DNA from: UBA2336 sp964404445
GTDB lineage: Bacteria; Bacteroidota; Bacteroidia; Cytophagales; Cyclobacteriaceae
Assembly: GCA_964404445.1 (NCBI GenBank)
Contig: CAYOJW010000002.1
Coordinates: forward strand, 434,001 to 498,000
Length of the DNA: 64,000 nucleotides
Reading direction: 5' to 3'
The notes below the pieces were generated by a model, which worked only from the letters and a program-made list of their open reading frames with translations, was not told where the DNA came from and ran no database searches. Position 1 is the first letter of the stretch; every line of letters begins with the position of its first letter. Shown in pieces: positions 52,353 through 61,233 of the stretch. A program made the translations under genes and the position numbers.

Positions 52353-55300
52353 TTATTTCATTAACTTCAATTTTAATTCACGTTTCTTCCCGGCCAGTTC
52401 AACAAGCTTACGCAGCGCTTCGCCATACAGGGTGAAGTATAACACTAGCGACATAAGCCAGATCACCATCATATTAAACGTATAGGTGCCGATGGTCATG
52501 CCCAACAGGTTTTTTTCGGGACAAAAGAATATAGTCCGGTAGTCAAAAACAGTTGCAGGATGAGGTTGGTGAAACACCGGGTCGATTTGTTGAATCAAAC
52601 GGCCTTCGTGTTCAATCAACCGGTTTTTCACGTTTACGTTTCGCACCAGATCGTTGAGGGCATCGTTGTAATTTTCGTTTTTACGTTGGTTGATGTCAAT
52701 ACCCTTTCCTTCCAGCACGGCTTTCTTTTTATCGATGAGGTTATCTTTATCGGTAAACAGTTTTTTATACCGGGTTGTGTAAACCTCTAAGTATTGTTCA
52801 AGCGCTGCACCGGTTTCGGGGGTAAAGGGTTGTGTGAATAGTTGCGCAGGGTAATCGGCTTCTGTTTTTAACGCTTCGCTGATCAGGTAAACGTTATAGT
52901 CAACCAGTTTTTGAAGCGAGTCGCTTTTCGGCTGGATGTTTTCCAATACAAACTGGTTCCGTTTTTTCAATTCATCGGCTAAGTATGTTGACTTGAAATC
53001 GGCCTGCGAGCGTTGCTGTTCGTCCTGGTAAAACAGTTTTTCAAAATCGTTGTTCTTAAACTGGTAAACGGCCATCGCCTCGTATGCCCAGCGCGAAGCC
53101 ATCATATCGGCCACAACGGGTACTTTACCTTTTTTGCTGATGAGTTCGTTCAGCTTATCGAAGTTGAACAGCAAACCGCTTAAAATCATTTGCGGGATAA
53201 GCAACAACGGGATTAAAATGTAAACTGTTACGGCCGAGTTAAAGGCCGCAGAAATATTCAGTCCTAATACATTGGCAAAACACGCTACGGTAAACAACAT
53301 AAACCAGAGCGCGAATGTCATACTATGTACTTCCAATACCCATGTGCTGATCACCACAAACAAAAACATTTGAATAGCCGAGATCATAAACAATATCAGC
53401 AACTTCGACCACGTATAGCTTGCCCAGCTCAAATTCAGGAACGACTCGCGTCTTAAAATTTTCCGGTCGCGGATTACCTCTTCGGCACTTACCGTTAAGC
53501 CCATAAACAGCGCCACGATAATGCTCATCAGTATAAAGGCAGGGAAATTGTCGTTAAAACGGAACACATATCCGTTACCACCGGCCTCGCTGTTGTAACG
53601 GATTACAAACGCTAACATAAACGCCAGCACCGGTGCCTCTAACAAATTGATGAGCAAATACTGCCGGTTGCTCACCTTAGCCGTAAGATCGCGTTTGGCA
53701 TACACCAGCATTTGTTTCAGTTTGGTGGGAATAACCAGCGATTTGGGCGGAGCTTCGTGTTCGGTTTCGCGTTTGGCGATGGTAAACTTTTCGGCATACA
53801 TCTCGTGCCACTGCACGGGCGTTACTTTTCGTTTGGAAGTGGTTTGCCCGTATTCGTCCACCACGCGCGCTTCCATGATATTAAATATCTGTTCGGGGTT
53901 TACGTTGGCACATACTTCACATTGCCCGCGATGACTGTCCACCTGGTGGGTGGCTTGTTTGAAATATTTGATCGCCTCCACCGGCATACCGTAGTAAGCC
54001 GGGTAACCGCCTGTATCCATAATGATCATGGTATCGAACATCTTATAGATGTCGGACGATGGCTGGTGGATCACCACAAAAATCAGCTTGCCTTTCAGCG
54101 AAAGTTCTTTCAGCAAGTCGATCACGTTTTCTGAATCACGCGATGACAGACCGGAAGTCGGTTCATCCAAAAACAAAATGGCCGGTTCACGAATCAGCTC
54201 CAGCGCAATGTTGAGGCGTTTACGTTGCCCGCCACTGATGGTTTTATCGAGTACAGAGCCTACTTTCAAATCTTTGCGTTGTTCCAGGCCAAGATTTTCC
54301 AGCACTTTCATTACCCGCTCGTGCAACTGTACTTCGGTGAAATCGGCAAAGCAAAGTTTGGCGTTGTAATACAGGTTTTGATACACAGTGAGTTCCTCAA
54401 TCAACAGATCGTCTTGCGCCACATACCCGATCACACCCTGTATTTTGTCTTTTTCTTTATGGATGTCGATACCGTTGATTACAATTTCGCCCTTCGTGGG
54501 TTTTTCTAATCCGGCCAGCACATTCAGCAATGTAGTTTTACCGGCACCGCTCGCGCCCATCAGCCCGATAAGTTTACCGGGGCCTTCGCAAATTTTTACA
54601 TTGCGCAAGCCAATGGCCCCGTTCGGAAACCGGAACTCATCAATTATTGCATTGAACGACAGTTTAACGGTTTCGAGGTTCTTGTTAAAGAATGCCGCAA
54701 GATCGCTGAAGTAAACCGCATCGCCCGATGCTGTTTTAACAACACTGCCGTGCGAAAACAAATACACCCGGTTGGGTTGCATGATAAAGCCGTTCAGCAC
54801 ATTGGCGCTGCTGCCCACACATTTTACAAAATAGGTAGCCGTGCTGCGCACCAACATAAAAATCATGCGACCGTTTTCGGAGTCGTGGTGCTGCGCATCG
54901 TGCTGGCGGATGTCAACCACCCGTATGTCGGGCGAGGTTAACAGGCTTGTTTCGTTTGCTGCAACAAACGAAGCCGTTAGCTGGTACTCTTCATCGCCAA
55001 TGTTAAATACCGTAGCCACCGTGTTGATGATTTCCATGGCCTGGCCCGACACGGTTTGTTCGGCACTCACCATTTCCAACAAACGGATGAGCACGATAAC
55101 TTTTTGCTTCTGCGTAAGGGTTTTGTTGATCTTACGGCAAATGCCCAGCGTGCGCACCGAATCTTTTACCGAAGTGAGTTTCTTCGCATCGTCAGTAGCC
55201 TGGGTTGTATAACCCGATACCTGGTCGAAATACTCGACATACTCACGAATGGAATCCTGATCGAGTTCCTGTTGAAAGAACCGGATCACAAAGTCGCGCT

Positions 55301-55379
55301 CCTGTTCCGATACGCCATCGTCTTGCTTACAGATGATCGCGAACAGTTGCGTTAATGCTTTTAGGATTTCCTCACTCAT
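52353..55379 (-). CDS. TerB-like/ABC ATPase/ABC2 permease fusion (ABCG-type transporter)
   Basis: A 1008-residue half-transporter of ABCG order. Residues ~1-140 are a TerB-like helical domain (KQDDGVSEQERDFVIRFF), ~150-245 a beta-rich part that may be FHA-like, ~250-480 an ABC ATPase with Walker A GASGAGKTT near 272, signature TISGGQRKRLN, Walker B LFLDEPTSGLSS and H-loop VIHQPSSD. The C-terminal half has membrane helices around ~590-760 plus 940-990 and a long soluble loop. Substrate unknown. It is set off from the signalling genes upstream by a 74-base gap with a long inverted repeat. Confidence 0.87.
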   Translation of the reverse strand: MSEEILKALTQLFAIICKQDDGVSEQERDFVIRFFQQELDQDSIREYVEYFDQVSGYTTQATDDAKKLTSVKDSVRTLGICRKINKTLTQKQKVIVLIRLLEMVSAEQTVSGQAMEIINTVATVFNIGDEEYQLTASFVAANETSLLTSPDIRVVDIRQHDAQHHDSENGRMIFMLVRSTATYFVKCVGSSANVLNGFIMQPNRVYLFSHGSVVKTASGDAVYFSDLAAFFNKNLETVKLSFNAIIDEFRFPNGAIGLRNVKICEGPGKLIGLMGASGAGKTTLLNVLAGLEKPTKGEIVINGIDIHKEKDKIQGVIGYVAQDDLLIEELTVYQNLYYNAKLCFADFTEVQLHERVMKVLENLGLEQRKDLKVGSVLDKTISGGQRKRLNIALELIREPAILFLDEPTSGLSSRDSENVIDLLKELSLKGKLIFVVIHQPSSDIYKMFDTMIIMDTGGYPAYYGMPVEAIKYFKQATHQVDSHRGQCEVCANVNPEQIFNIMEARVVDEYGQTTSKRKVTPVQWHEMYAEKFTIAKRETEHEAPPKSLVIPTKLKQMLVYAKRDLTAKVSNRQYLLINLLEAPVLAFMLAFVIRYNSEAGGNGYVFRFNDNFPAFILMSIIVALFMGLTVSAEEVIRDRKILRRESFLNLSWASYTWSKLLILFMISAIQMFLFVVISTWVLEVHSMTFALWFMLFTVACFANVLGLNISAAFNSAVTVYILIPLLLIPQMILSGLLFNFDKLNELISKKGKVPVVADMMASRWAYEAMAVYQFKNNDFEKLFYQDEQQRSQADFKSTYLADELKKRNQFVLENIQPKSDSLQKLVDYNVYLISEALKTEADYPAQLFTQPFTPETGAALEQYLEVYTTRYKKLFTDKDNLIDKKKAVLEGKGIDINQRKNENYNDALNDLVRNVNVKNRLIEHEGRLIQQIDPVFHQPHPATVFDYRTIFFCPEKNLLGMTIGTYTFNMMVIWLMSLVLYFTLYGEALRKLVELAGKKRELKLKLMK

Positions 55380-55392
55380 TTTTTAGTTGTTC

Positions 55393-55450
55393 GTTGTGGG
55401 TTGTCTGTTGTTCGTTATCATCGAAAAATGATCAACTGACAACCAACAAC
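55393..55450. repeat. 18-bp inverted repeat between SiaC-like and ABC genes
   Basis: The arms 55393-55410 and 55433-55450 pair at 16 of 18 positions around a 22-base loop. It fills the 74-base gap and could act as a terminator or as an mRNA processing or stability structure. No clear T-run follows on the - strand. Confidence 0.6.
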
Positions 55451-55453
55451 TGT

Positions 55454-55816
55454 TTAGTTTACGCGGTATTCAAACGGGATTTCTACTAATTCTGAAAACT
55501 CTTTGCCGGCTTCTTCCATGTCTTCATCGTCTTCGGCATAGCACCATTCGATTTTCATGCCTTCGATGTCTTCGAGAGCCGAAAGAACATCAAGAATGAG
55601 CTTTGATGATGATGTATTGAAGTATTCCAGCTTAAAAGAAAAATCGGTAGCCGGGTTCGGGTCTTTGGCGTAGTTACCGATCCACTCTAATACGGGGCGG
55701 TAAAACTCGGCCGAATCTTCCGGCAGCGAACGGCCAGAGATTTCAAATATTTTATTGTTCTTATCTAAGATGATCTTCGGGGTATCCGCAGTTCCTTCGA
55801 GATTTAAGATTTCCAT
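55454..55816 (-). CDS. siaC: SiaC-family regulatory phosphoprotein (DUF1987)
   Basis: A 120-residue protein matching the SiaC/DUF1987 family: strands TPKIILDKNNKIFEISGRSLPEDSAEFY-like opening, the segment FKLEYFNTSSSKLILDVL with the Thr-Ser-Ser phosphorylation site region, and an acidic C-terminus. In Pseudomonas SiaC is phosphorylated by kinase SiaB and dephosphorylated by SiaA and acts on a diguanylate cyclase. Here SiaB and SiaA-like genes are adjacent, but no cyclase is in the window, so its target is unknown. It is related in logic to anti-sigma antagonist proteins. Confidence 0.88.
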   Translation of the reverse strand: MEILNLEGTADTPKIILDKNNKIFEISGRSLPEDSAEFYRPVLEWIGNYAKDPNPATDFSFKLEYFNTSSSKLILDVLSALEDIEGMKIEWCYAEDDEDMEEAGKEFSELVEIPFEYRVN

Positions 55817-55840
55817 AATCGATGTTATTTTAAAAAATGA

Positions 55841-56395
55841 TTAAACAGTTTCTTTAACACGGGCAATGTTCACTTTCAGGCAGAAGAAGTGATACTCATC
55901 ATTCATCGGAACAAAGCTCCACTCTAATTTTTCGCCCGATTTACGTGCCATATCCACAAAGCCCAAGCCAGCCCCTCCTTTTTCAGAGATGGTTGTGTTC
56001 TTGATAATCTCTTTGTACAATTCTTTCAAACCATCTTTATCGAGGCTGTTGATATGCTCTAACGCTTTTTTCAGGTTCGGCATGTTTTCGTTGCGTACCG
56101 GGTTGCCCGACATGATCGAATACTGGCTTTGTTCGTGGCCGATCAAAAAGATAGCCGCATGATGTGACGAGTCGCCTTCGTTGGCGTCATCGCTGTGCTT
56201 CACAATGTTTTGAAGCGCTTCTACCATTACGTTAAAAATTTTCTTTTTAATACCCGACTCTTCGCCAGACGACTCAAGGTTACGCTCGGCCATCGTGAGG
56301 ATAGACTTGGTTGTTTCCTGTGTGAAGTCGCCTTCGTAAATCAGGATCACTTTGTGTGCCACCATTAACTGGTGCAGGTCATAGATAAACTTCAT
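55841..56395 (-). CDS. siaB: SiaB-family protein kinase
   Basis: A 184-residue protein of the SiaB family (DUF6272), a GHKL-type kinase like anti-sigma kinases. The N box-like VMVEALQNIVKHSDDA with its Glu and Asn is clear, followed by a helix and the Gly-rich SEKGGAGLGFVDMARKSG, which corresponds to the ATP lid. It should phosphorylate the SiaC-like protein encoded 24 bases away. Together with SiaA-like phosphatase it forms a partner-switching module. Confidence 0.88.
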   Translation of the reverse strand: MKFIYDLHQLMVAHKVILIYEGDFTQETTKSILTMAERNLESSGEESGIKKKIFNVMVEALQNIVKHSDDANEGDSSHHAAIFLIGHEQSQYSIMSGNPVRNENMPNLKKALEHINSLDKDGLKELYKEIIKNTTISEKGGAGLGFVDMARKSGEKLEWSFVPMNDEYHFFCLKVNIARVKETV

Positions 56396-56441
56396 TGTGT
56401 TTGTTGTTTAATTTGATTGTTTCTATTATTTATTTACAGGA

Positions 56442-59060
56442 CTAAAATTTTATTCCGATCAGCAACACGTCATCGGTTTGCTTTTGCGTGCCGCGCCAGC
56501 TTTCCCAGGCATGGTCAAATTCTTTTTCGGCTTCGATGGCCGGCATCGGGTGAAGTTCTTCTACCAACTCGCGCACGCGCTTCGACCCGAGTTTGCGTCC
56601 GTCAGGGCCGCCAAACTGATCGGGGAACCCATCAGAACTGAAGTAGATGCCATCGCCATCGCCCAACGTTACGTGTGTTGTGGTGAAGTTGGTCTGGTTT
56701 TTATACACACCGCCCCCTACCGGGAATTTATCGCCTTTCACTTCGTGCTGTACACCGGCTTTCATAATCAGCAATGGCCTGTGGGCACCGGCATACGCTA
56801 CCGCTTTTGTTTTGATGTTGATGCGGCACAAGGCAATGTCCATCCCGTCTTTCGTGGCGGCATCGTTCTGATCTTGGCGCAGTGTTTCGGTTACACCCTC
56901 ATCTAACAAATCAAGTATCTTACCCGGATCGGTTACGTTACGGCTCTTCACAATGTCGTTCAACAAGAAATAACCGATTAACGATAACAACGCGCCCGGT
57001 ACACCGTGACCGGTACAATCAACGGCTGCAATAAAAATATCATCGCCTTGTTGTACAAACCACGGGAAATCACCGCTTACCACATCGCGCGGTTTGTACA
57101 GGATAAACGAATCGGGCAACGCCCCGGCAATAATGCGCGTATCGGGCAGAATGGCATTCTGAATACGCTTTGCATAATTAATAGAGTCGTTGATTTTTTT
57201 GTTTTTATGCTGAACATCCAACTCGATCAGCTTACGGTCGGTTACATCGTGCGACACCACCAGCACCGACTCTATTGTTTTGTGTTCGTCAAACTCGGGG
57301 ATTGCGTTCACCTGCATGATGCGGTTACCCAATGCCGAAGGGAAATCCATTTCGGTAGAGATGGTGTTGTTTGAAGTTTTAACATCTTCGATAATGCTCA
57401 GCCATTTATCCAGCACACTGTTGTGCAGTTCGGCCTCGGTGGCTTCTTTGTGCATGAAGTCAGACACATCTTTACCTGTATAATTTTTAATTACGGGGTT
57501 GATGTAACTGATCACACCGTTTTCTAAGCGGGTAATCAAATCGGGCGAGTTTTCCGAAAGCGCCTGCATTTTACTGCGCATACGCTGTTCCTGCTCAGCA
57601 CGCCTGCGTTCGGTGATGTCGCGCGAGTTGAGGATATATCCGTTAATAGCCCGGTTCGACATGAAATTGTTACCGGTAGCTTCCAGCCAAATGTATTCGC
57701 CCGATTTGGTTTTGTATTCGAACTGAGCGGTTACTTTTTCTTCGGGCTTATCTTTTAATTGTTTGAACAGGTTTTGATAAAGCTCCTGCCCTTCGGGGTG
57801 TACGTGTTCAAGATCGGTTGTGCCCTGCAACTCGGCAGGCGCATAGCCCAAAATGGTTTTTACCGATGGCGATATATAGCGAATGGTTCCGTTGGCTTCA
57901 AAAATTGTAATTACCTCCGAAGCATTTTCGAGCAACAACTGCATCCGGTTTTGGGTTTGGTTTACCTGCTCAATCTGCTCTTCGAGTTTTTCGTTCGAAC
58001 GTTGCAGTTCTTCCTGTGTGGCCTGCATCTCTTCGGCATTCTGGCGCAGCACTTCCTGTTGTTCTTTCAGGTCGTTACTCATTTTTTGCGACTCGGTTAA
58101 CAGGGTGCGGGTGCGTTCGTTAACCGTAATGTTAAAGATGGTACGCGCCAGCATCACGCTCAACTCTTTAATGAAGTTGATTTGCGATGAATCGAACCTT
58201 GTAAACCCGGCCAGTTCCAGCACGCCATGTACTTCTTCGTTGGCAATAAGCGGCATGATGAGGATGCACCCGGGTTTTTGATCTCCCAGAATACCCGATG
58301 TGATGGACATATAATCGTTCGGGATTTCGGTACGCAATACAATATCTTTTTCGGCAACGGCCTGCCCTACCAATCCTTCGGCCACTGCGAACGATTTCTT
58401 CAAATATTTTTTACGGCCATAAGCATAGCTGTGGGTAAGCTTGATTTTGGAATCGCGCATCACATAAAACGCTCCCTGTATGGCGCCTACTTTGCCAATG
58501 GTGAGGCGGATGATGTCATCGCCTAATTTTTCGAGTGTGTCGTGTGTACGCAGGATGTCGCCCGCTTCGGCCAAACCCAGTACAATCCAGTTGCGTTCTT
58601 TTTCCCTGCGGTCGTTTTCCACTAAGTTATCACGCATATTAATAAGCGCGTGACCCAGCGTATCGTTTTCGCCTGCGGGGTTAAACTTTGCATCGAATTT
58701 TCCTTCACCTACTTTTTGTGCAAACTGCACGTTGTGTTTCAGCATTTCTACCAGTTCATCAACCCGTTGCTGGATTTTCCCGAACTCATCGTTGTAGCGT
58801 TCTTCTGTTTTTTCGGGAAGCTCGCCTTTCGATACCAACCGCAAGCTATGGTGCAGCGTATCGAGCGGCCGTGTAAGGTGCCCGGTTGTGATCAACGAAA
58901 CCATCACCGCGAAGGCACACAAGGCTAAGCCGAGGTATGTATAGATCGAGTCGCTTTCGTTTTGCGGATCGATGCTGCTTACCACCGCCACGGTTAACAG
59001 CGTAAGGCCAAGCACCAGGGCGGTAAACTTTAAACTTATTTTAATGTTTCTGAATTTCAT
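56442..59060 (-). CDS. SiaA-like sensor phosphatase (HAMP-GAF-PAS-PAS-PP2C/SpoIIE)
   Basis: An 872-residue membrane protein. Two helices (about 9-26 and 40-62) lead to a HAMP domain, a GAF domain (~155-310, VGAIQGAFYVMRD onward), a coiled coil rich in Gln and Glu, two PAS domains (~370-490 and ~500-620) and a C-terminal PP2C/SpoIIE phosphatase with the metal-binding motifs DCTGHGVPGALLS and FSSDGFPDQFGG. It should dephosphorylate the SiaC-like protein in response to sensed signals. Compared with SiaA, GAF and PAS domains are added, so it integrates cytoplasmic cues. Confidence 0.9.
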   Translation of the reverse strand: MKFRNIKISLKFTALVLGLTLLTVAVVSSIDPQNESDSIYTYLGLALCAFAVMVSLITTGHLTRPLDTLHHSLRLVSKGELPEKTEERYNDEFGKIQQRVDELVEMLKHNVQFAQKVGEGKFDAKFNPAGENDTLGHALINMRDNLVENDRREKERNWIVLGLAEAGDILRTHDTLEKLGDDIIRLTIGKVGAIQGAFYVMRDSKIKLTHSYAYGRKKYLKKSFAVAEGLVGQAVAEKDIVLRTEIPNDYMSITSGILGDQKPGCILIMPLIANEEVHGVLELAGFTRFDSSQINFIKELSVMLARTIFNITVNERTRTLLTESQKMSNDLKEQQEVLRQNAEEMQATQEELQRSNEKLEEQIEQVNQTQNRMQLLLENASEVITIFEANGTIRYISPSVKTILGYAPAELQGTTDLEHVHPEGQELYQNLFKQLKDKPEEKVTAQFEYKTKSGEYIWLEATGNNFMSNRAINGYILNSRDITERRRAEQEQRMRSKMQALSENSPDLITRLENGVISYINPVIKNYTGKDVSDFMHKEATEAELHNSVLDKWLSIIEDVKTSNNTISTEMDFPSALGNRIMQVNAIPEFDEHKTIESVLVVSHDVTDRKLIELDVQHKNKKINDSINYAKRIQNAILPDTRIIAGALPDSFILYKPRDVVSGDFPWFVQQGDDIFIAAVDCTGHGVPGALLSLIGYFLLNDIVKSRNVTDPGKILDLLDEGVTETLRQDQNDAATKDGMDIALCRINIKTKAVAYAGAHRPLLIMKAGVQHEVKGDKFPVGGGVYKNQTNFTTTHVTLGDGDGIYFSSDGFPDQFGGPDGRKLGSKRVRELVEELHPMPAIEAEKEFDHAWESWRGTQKQTDDVLLIGIKF

Positions 59061-59072
59061 GTCGTGATAGGT

Positions 59073-59786
59073 TTATAAAACCTGTGCCCAGCGGGCACCG
59101 ATAGTTTCCAGTTGCGTTAGGGTTGATTTGTTGAGCGGTTTAAACAGCGCTAACTCCAATACGGCTTTTACTTCGTTATCGGCTTTAAGCGGAACAAGCG
59201 CGAGGTATGTGGGCGATGCCGAGCCTAAACCGGAAAACACAACAATGTACCCTTTGGGCAACGTATCGATATACAGGCTGCTGCCTTCGTTTGCCACACG
59301 GCCTACTAAGCCTTCGCCAAGTTTATATGTATTTTTAGCGGCTTCATCGTTGCTCAGGGCATATCCGCACGCTAATACTAATTCTTCGTTTTGTACTGTA
59401 TATAACGCGGCCTGCCCGGCTTCCAACTGTTTGCTTATGGCGTTTACCATGTTTTGCGAAACATCGTTTCTGTTAGCCAGCACGTTTTCTAATTCGGCAA
59501 GTGTTAACTGTTCATCGCTGTTGGTAATGGTAACGTTGTTTTCGTCTGTTGCTTTTTTATGATCGAGGTAAACAACGGTTTGGCGTGTGTGGTTTGTGGC
59601 AAGTTGTATCGCCACTAAGCCTGTTAAAAAAGTAAACCCTAACACGCTGTATGCCATCGTAGGCGAAATGCGTGGCGGTTGTTCGGTAAGTCCGTACACG
59701 GCAACGATCGAGAGTATAATACCCGCTGCAAACATGATGCTGAACAGCATAATGGTTTTTGATTTTAGTATTCTTCCCGGTTTCAT
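59073..59786 (-). CDS. membrane GAF-domain protein
   Basis: A 237-residue protein with two N-terminal helices (about 11-31 and 42-64) and one GAF domain (~105-235). The GAF part closely resembles those of the SiaA-like phosphatase and of the sensor at 62421: LGEGLVGRVANEGSSLYIDTLPKGYIVVFSGLG and LALVPLKADNEVKAVLELA-like motifs are shared. It has no output domain, so it probably modifies its neighbours by complex formation. It overlaps the CheB gene by 4 bases and follows it. Confidence 0.8.
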   Translation of the reverse strand: MKPGRILKSKTIMLFSIMFAAGIILSIVAVYGLTEQPPRISPTMAYSVLGFTFLTGLVAIQLATNHTRQTVVYLDHKKATDENNVTITNSDEQLTLAELENVLANRNDVSQNMVNAISKQLEAGQAALYTVQNEELVLACGYALSNDEAAKNTYKLGEGLVGRVANEGSSLYIDTLPKGYIVVFSGLGSASPTYLALVPLKADNEVKAVLELALFKPLNKSTLTQLETIGARWAQVL

Positions 59787-60376
59787 TTTGTGCAGTAGTG
59801 TAGTTCTTTAATAAATTCTATGATCTGATCAATTTTCAATGTGTAATCAATGGTGGTAAGCGCCATCGCTGCCTTGGGCATGGTGTCGATCATGCACTCG
59901 GCCGGCTCTTGCACAATGGTAAGGCCGCCTTTGTCTTTAATGTTTTTCATGCCCATACCGCCATCGCGGTTCGCACCCGATAACAAAATGCCCACTAACT
60001 TGTTACGAAAAACGTAAGCCGTGCTGCTGAGCGTAATATCAATGGAAGGGCGCGAGCTGAGCACCATCTCTTCGGTTGACAACGAGAAACAGTTGCCTAA
60101 CTCTACCGACAGGTGGTAATTGGCAGGCGCCAGATAAACCATTCCTTTGCGGACGGGTTCTTTATCTTCCGGCTCCACAATTTTTAATTTGCTTTTAATC
60201 GAAATGGCTTCCACAAAGCCATGGCGTACATGCTTCAACCGGTGCAATGCCATGATAACGGGCAGCGGGAAATCTTCGGGTATGCTCGATAAAATCTTAA
60301 TGATACCCTGAAAGCTTCCGGCCGATCCTCCGATCACCACGGCTTTGTAATCTGGCTTAATGTTGTACTTAGCCAT
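59783..60376 (-). CDS. cheB: CheB-type protein-glutamate methylesterase (stand-alone catalytic domain)
   Basis: A 197-residue CheB methylesterase domain without the usual receiver. The catalytic Ser is in VIGGSAGSFQGI (residue ~20), His in MALHRLKHV, and Asp in LSGANRDGGMGM. It removes methyl groups from glutamates of receptors. With no receiver it is not regulated by phosphorylation in the classical way. It lies 3 bases after CheR, and the nearby HAMP sensors are the likely substrates. Confidence 0.92.
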   Translation of the reverse strand: MAKYNIKPDYKAVVIGGSAGSFQGIIKILSSIPEDFPLPVIMALHRLKHVRHGFVEAISIKSKLKIVEPEDKEPVRKGMVYLAPANYHLSVELGNCFSLSTEEMVLSSRPSIDITLSSTAYVFRNKLVGILLSGANRDGGMGMKNIKDKGGLTIVQEPAECMIDTMPKAAMALTTIDYTLKIDQIIEFIKELHYCTK

Positions 60377-60379
60377 TGC

Positions 60380-61204
60380 TTAGTCGCGGATTTTTTTATA
60401 AACCTTTTCTTCCTGGTTCACCACAATAAAACGGTTGGCGTACTCGCACCAGATCACCGATTCTTTTGTGCCAATGGCTAAGTACCCGTACTTGAACAGG
60501 CTGGCGTGAAATTTTTTCAACACTTCGTTTTGCAACTGCTGGTTGAAATAGATCATCACATTGCGGCAAAGAATCAGGTCGAATTTGTTGAACACTTCGC
60601 CTGTTACGAGGTCGTACCTGCGAAACGATACGTTTTTGTACAATTCTTTATCAAATACGGCCTTGCCGTTTTCTTCTTTATAATAATCTTTCAGCGAACG
60701 CTTGCCCTCAAAACGGATGTAGTTTTTCTCGTTCAACTCCATATTTTTGACAGGGTACGTGGCCGCTTTGGCTTTATCGAGTATAACCGTATCGATGTCG
60801 GTGGCGATCAGCGACACATCGTTGTGGATGCCCATTTCTTTTAACAAAATAGACATCGACAGCACTTCTTCGCCCGATGAGCAACCTGCGTGCAGGATGC
60901 GAAAGTTTTTGTTGTTCAGTAAAATGGCCGGAATAATTTCCTGACGCAGCAACCGCCAAAAGCTGGGGTCGCGGAAAAGCTCGGTGGTGTTTACCGTTAC
61001 TTCTTCAAGAAATTGTTCGATAAACTGCGGCTGGTCGTTTATTTTTTTTAATAAGGTATCAATGGTTAAGTTTTGCAGTTCAAGAATGCGCAGCATACGT
61101 CTTTTAAAAGACGATACAGCGTAATCGCGAAAATCGTAACCATATTTGCTGTGCACCAGCGTGGTTATTTTTTTCAGGTCGGCTAAGTCGATGTCGGTTA
61201 TCAC
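60380..61204 (-). CDS. cheR: CheR-type protein-glutamate methyltransferase
   Basis: A 274-residue CheR. The N-terminal helical part (with YDFRDYAVSSFKRR-like segment) contacts the receptor, and the AdoMet-binding Rossmann domain shows LHAGCSSGEEVLSM and, further on, FDLILCRNVMIYF. It methylates receptor glutamates. No chemoreceptor signalling domain (MCP) or CheA gene is in the window, so its substrates are probably the HAMP-containing proteins encoded beside it, or proteins elsewhere. Confidence 0.93.
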   Translation of the reverse strand: MITDIDLADLKKITTLVHSKYGYDFRDYAVSSFKRRMLRILELQNLTIDTLLKKINDQPQFIEQFLEEVTVNTTELFRDPSFWRLLRQEIIPAILLNNKNFRILHAGCSSGEEVLSMSILLKEMGIHNDVSLIATDIDTVILDKAKAATYPVKNMELNEKNYIRFEGKRSLKDYYKEENGKAVFDKELYKNVSFRRYDLVTGEVFNKFDLILCRNVMIYFNQQLQNEVLKKFHASLFKYGYLAIGTKESVIWCEYANRFIVVNQEEKVYKKIRD

Positions 61205-61233
61205 GCAAATTTGGTTTAGTGGTTTTTAGTTGA

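Noticed and set aside
55381..55420. Tandem-like GTTGTTCGTTGTG runs as a microsatellite or CRISPR-like repeat
   Set aside because: The units are irregular and are better explained as one arm of the inverted repeat; there are no spacers.
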